This document shows positions 35,062 to 36,302 of a stretch of DNA of 36,302 nt, piece after piece (the stretch's first letter is position 1; the number at the start of each line of letters is the position of its first letter). Under the pieces are notes generated by a model. It was not told the DNA's origin. It made no database searches and saw only the letters and a list, made by a program, of their open reading frames with translations. Source of the DNA: Candidatus Flavonifractor merdigallinarum (GTDB lineage: Bacteria > Bacillota > Clostridia > Oscillospirales > Oscillospiraceae); contig DXDX01000031.1 of the NCBI GenBank assembly GCA_019115265.1, forward strand, positions 1 through 36,302. The letters run 5' to 3'. The position numbers and the translations under genes are program-made.

Positions 35062-35616
35062 TTGAGCAAGCAGAAAGAAAAAGCCGCGCCCCAGCCGGAC
35101 GCGGAGGAGACTGTGGCGCCTGAGACTCAACCCGAGGAGACCGCAGCGCCCCAGGAGGAGACCCCCGACCCGCTGCTGGCGGAGCTGGAGGCTCTGAAAG
35201 ACTCCCTGGCCAAAAAAGAGGAACAGTACCTCCGTCTGGCCGCCGAGTATGACAACTACCGCAAGCGCACCCAGAAGGAAAAGACCGACGCCTATCAGAG
35301 CGCCAAAGCGGACGCGGTGCTGGCATTCCTGCCGGTGTACGACAATCTGGAGCGGGCCCTCAAGCAGGAGACCGCCGACGAGGCGTACAAGAAGGGCGTG
35401 GAGATGACCATGACCGGCCTGAAAGAGGTGCTCGGCAAGCTGGGCGTGGAGGAAATTCCCGCTCTGGGCGAGACCTTTGACCCCAGCGTTCACAATGCGG
35501 TGATGCATGTGGAGGACGAGGGGGCCGGAGAGAACACCGTGGTTGAGGTGTTCCAGGCGGGCTTCCGCACCGGCGAAAAGGTCATCCGATTCGCCATGGT
35601 GAAGGTGGCCAATTAG
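35062..35616 (+). CDS. grpE: Nucleotide exchange factor GrpE (TTG start)
   Basis: 'LAAEYDNYRKRTQKEKTDAYQSAKADAVLAFLPVYDNLERAL... VVEVFQAGFRTGEKVIRFAMVKVAN'. Confidence 0.95.
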   Translation: MSKQKEKAAPQPDAEETVAPETQPEETAAPQEETPDPLLAELEALKDSLAKKEEQYLRLAAEYDNYRKRTQKEKTDAYQSAKADAVLAFLPVYDNLERALKQETADEAYKKGVEMTMTGLKEVLGKLGVEEIPALGETFDPSVHNAVMHVEDEGAGENTVVEVFQAGFRTGEKVIRFAMVKVAN

Positions 35617-35663
35617 CGCGAAGCGCGAAGGGCCCAGAGCAGGCGCACAGCGAACCGCGCAGA

Positions 35664-35702
35664 CCGAAAAACAGGCTGGGCAAAGCCCAGCGGCATTTTC
35701 GG
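35664..35702. repeat. Hairpin in grpE-dnaK spacer
   Basis: CCGAAAA..GCTGGGC-aaa-GCCCAGC..TTTTCGG. Confidence 0.75.
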
Positions 35703-35821
35703 CGGAGCGGTGAGCAGTGTGCCGTAGCGGAGGGCTCGCAGCGTGACAAGGAAGCGCACAGAATTCACAGTGTGACAAAAAAGCACAAAGGCGATTCAAC
35801 CGCAAGGTATGTATCGCATGA

Positions 35822-36302
<481 letters not shown>

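Overview
GC-rich chromosomal window with the look of a Clostridia/Oscillospiraceae genome (gene content and codon style; taxon not proven). From left to right: (1) ~1-6402 (+), a compact contractile phage-tail-like cluster: tube, zinc-ribbon protein, Glu-rich ORF, LysM baseplate protein, gpD-like hub, spike, gp25-like, baseplate J, tail protein I, carbohydrate-binding terminal protein. No large tape-measure, capsid or lysis gene is visible, and the cluster ends in a strong terminator. (2) An ABC-class ATPase (COG3044-like) on the minus strand. (3) ~8.3-9.1 kb, an atypical patch with an RHH-like small protein, tiny ORFs and structured repeats, probably a mobile-element remnant. (4) A cation diffusion facilitator (CDF) gene with a recognisable NiCo (czcD) riboswitch, promoter and terminator, divergent from a FecCD-type iron/siderophore ABC importer that has a perfect palindrome at its 5' end. 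(5) A pstSCAB-phoU-phoB-phoR operon on the minus strand with Pho-box-like repeats. (6) A dense array of hairpins. (7) A WYL regulator divergent from asnS. (8) secG, a BceAB-like ABC transporter, PAP2 phosphatase, rubredoxin plus flavodiiron protein. (9) Cysteine desulfurase, MATE transporter, MBL-fold hydrolase. (10) CIRCE-hrcA-grpE-dnaK (dnaK truncated by the window end). Most interesting: the minimal tail-like cluster, and the NiCo riboswitch-CDF pair divergent from an iron importer. Product calls are from reading the translations; no database search was run.
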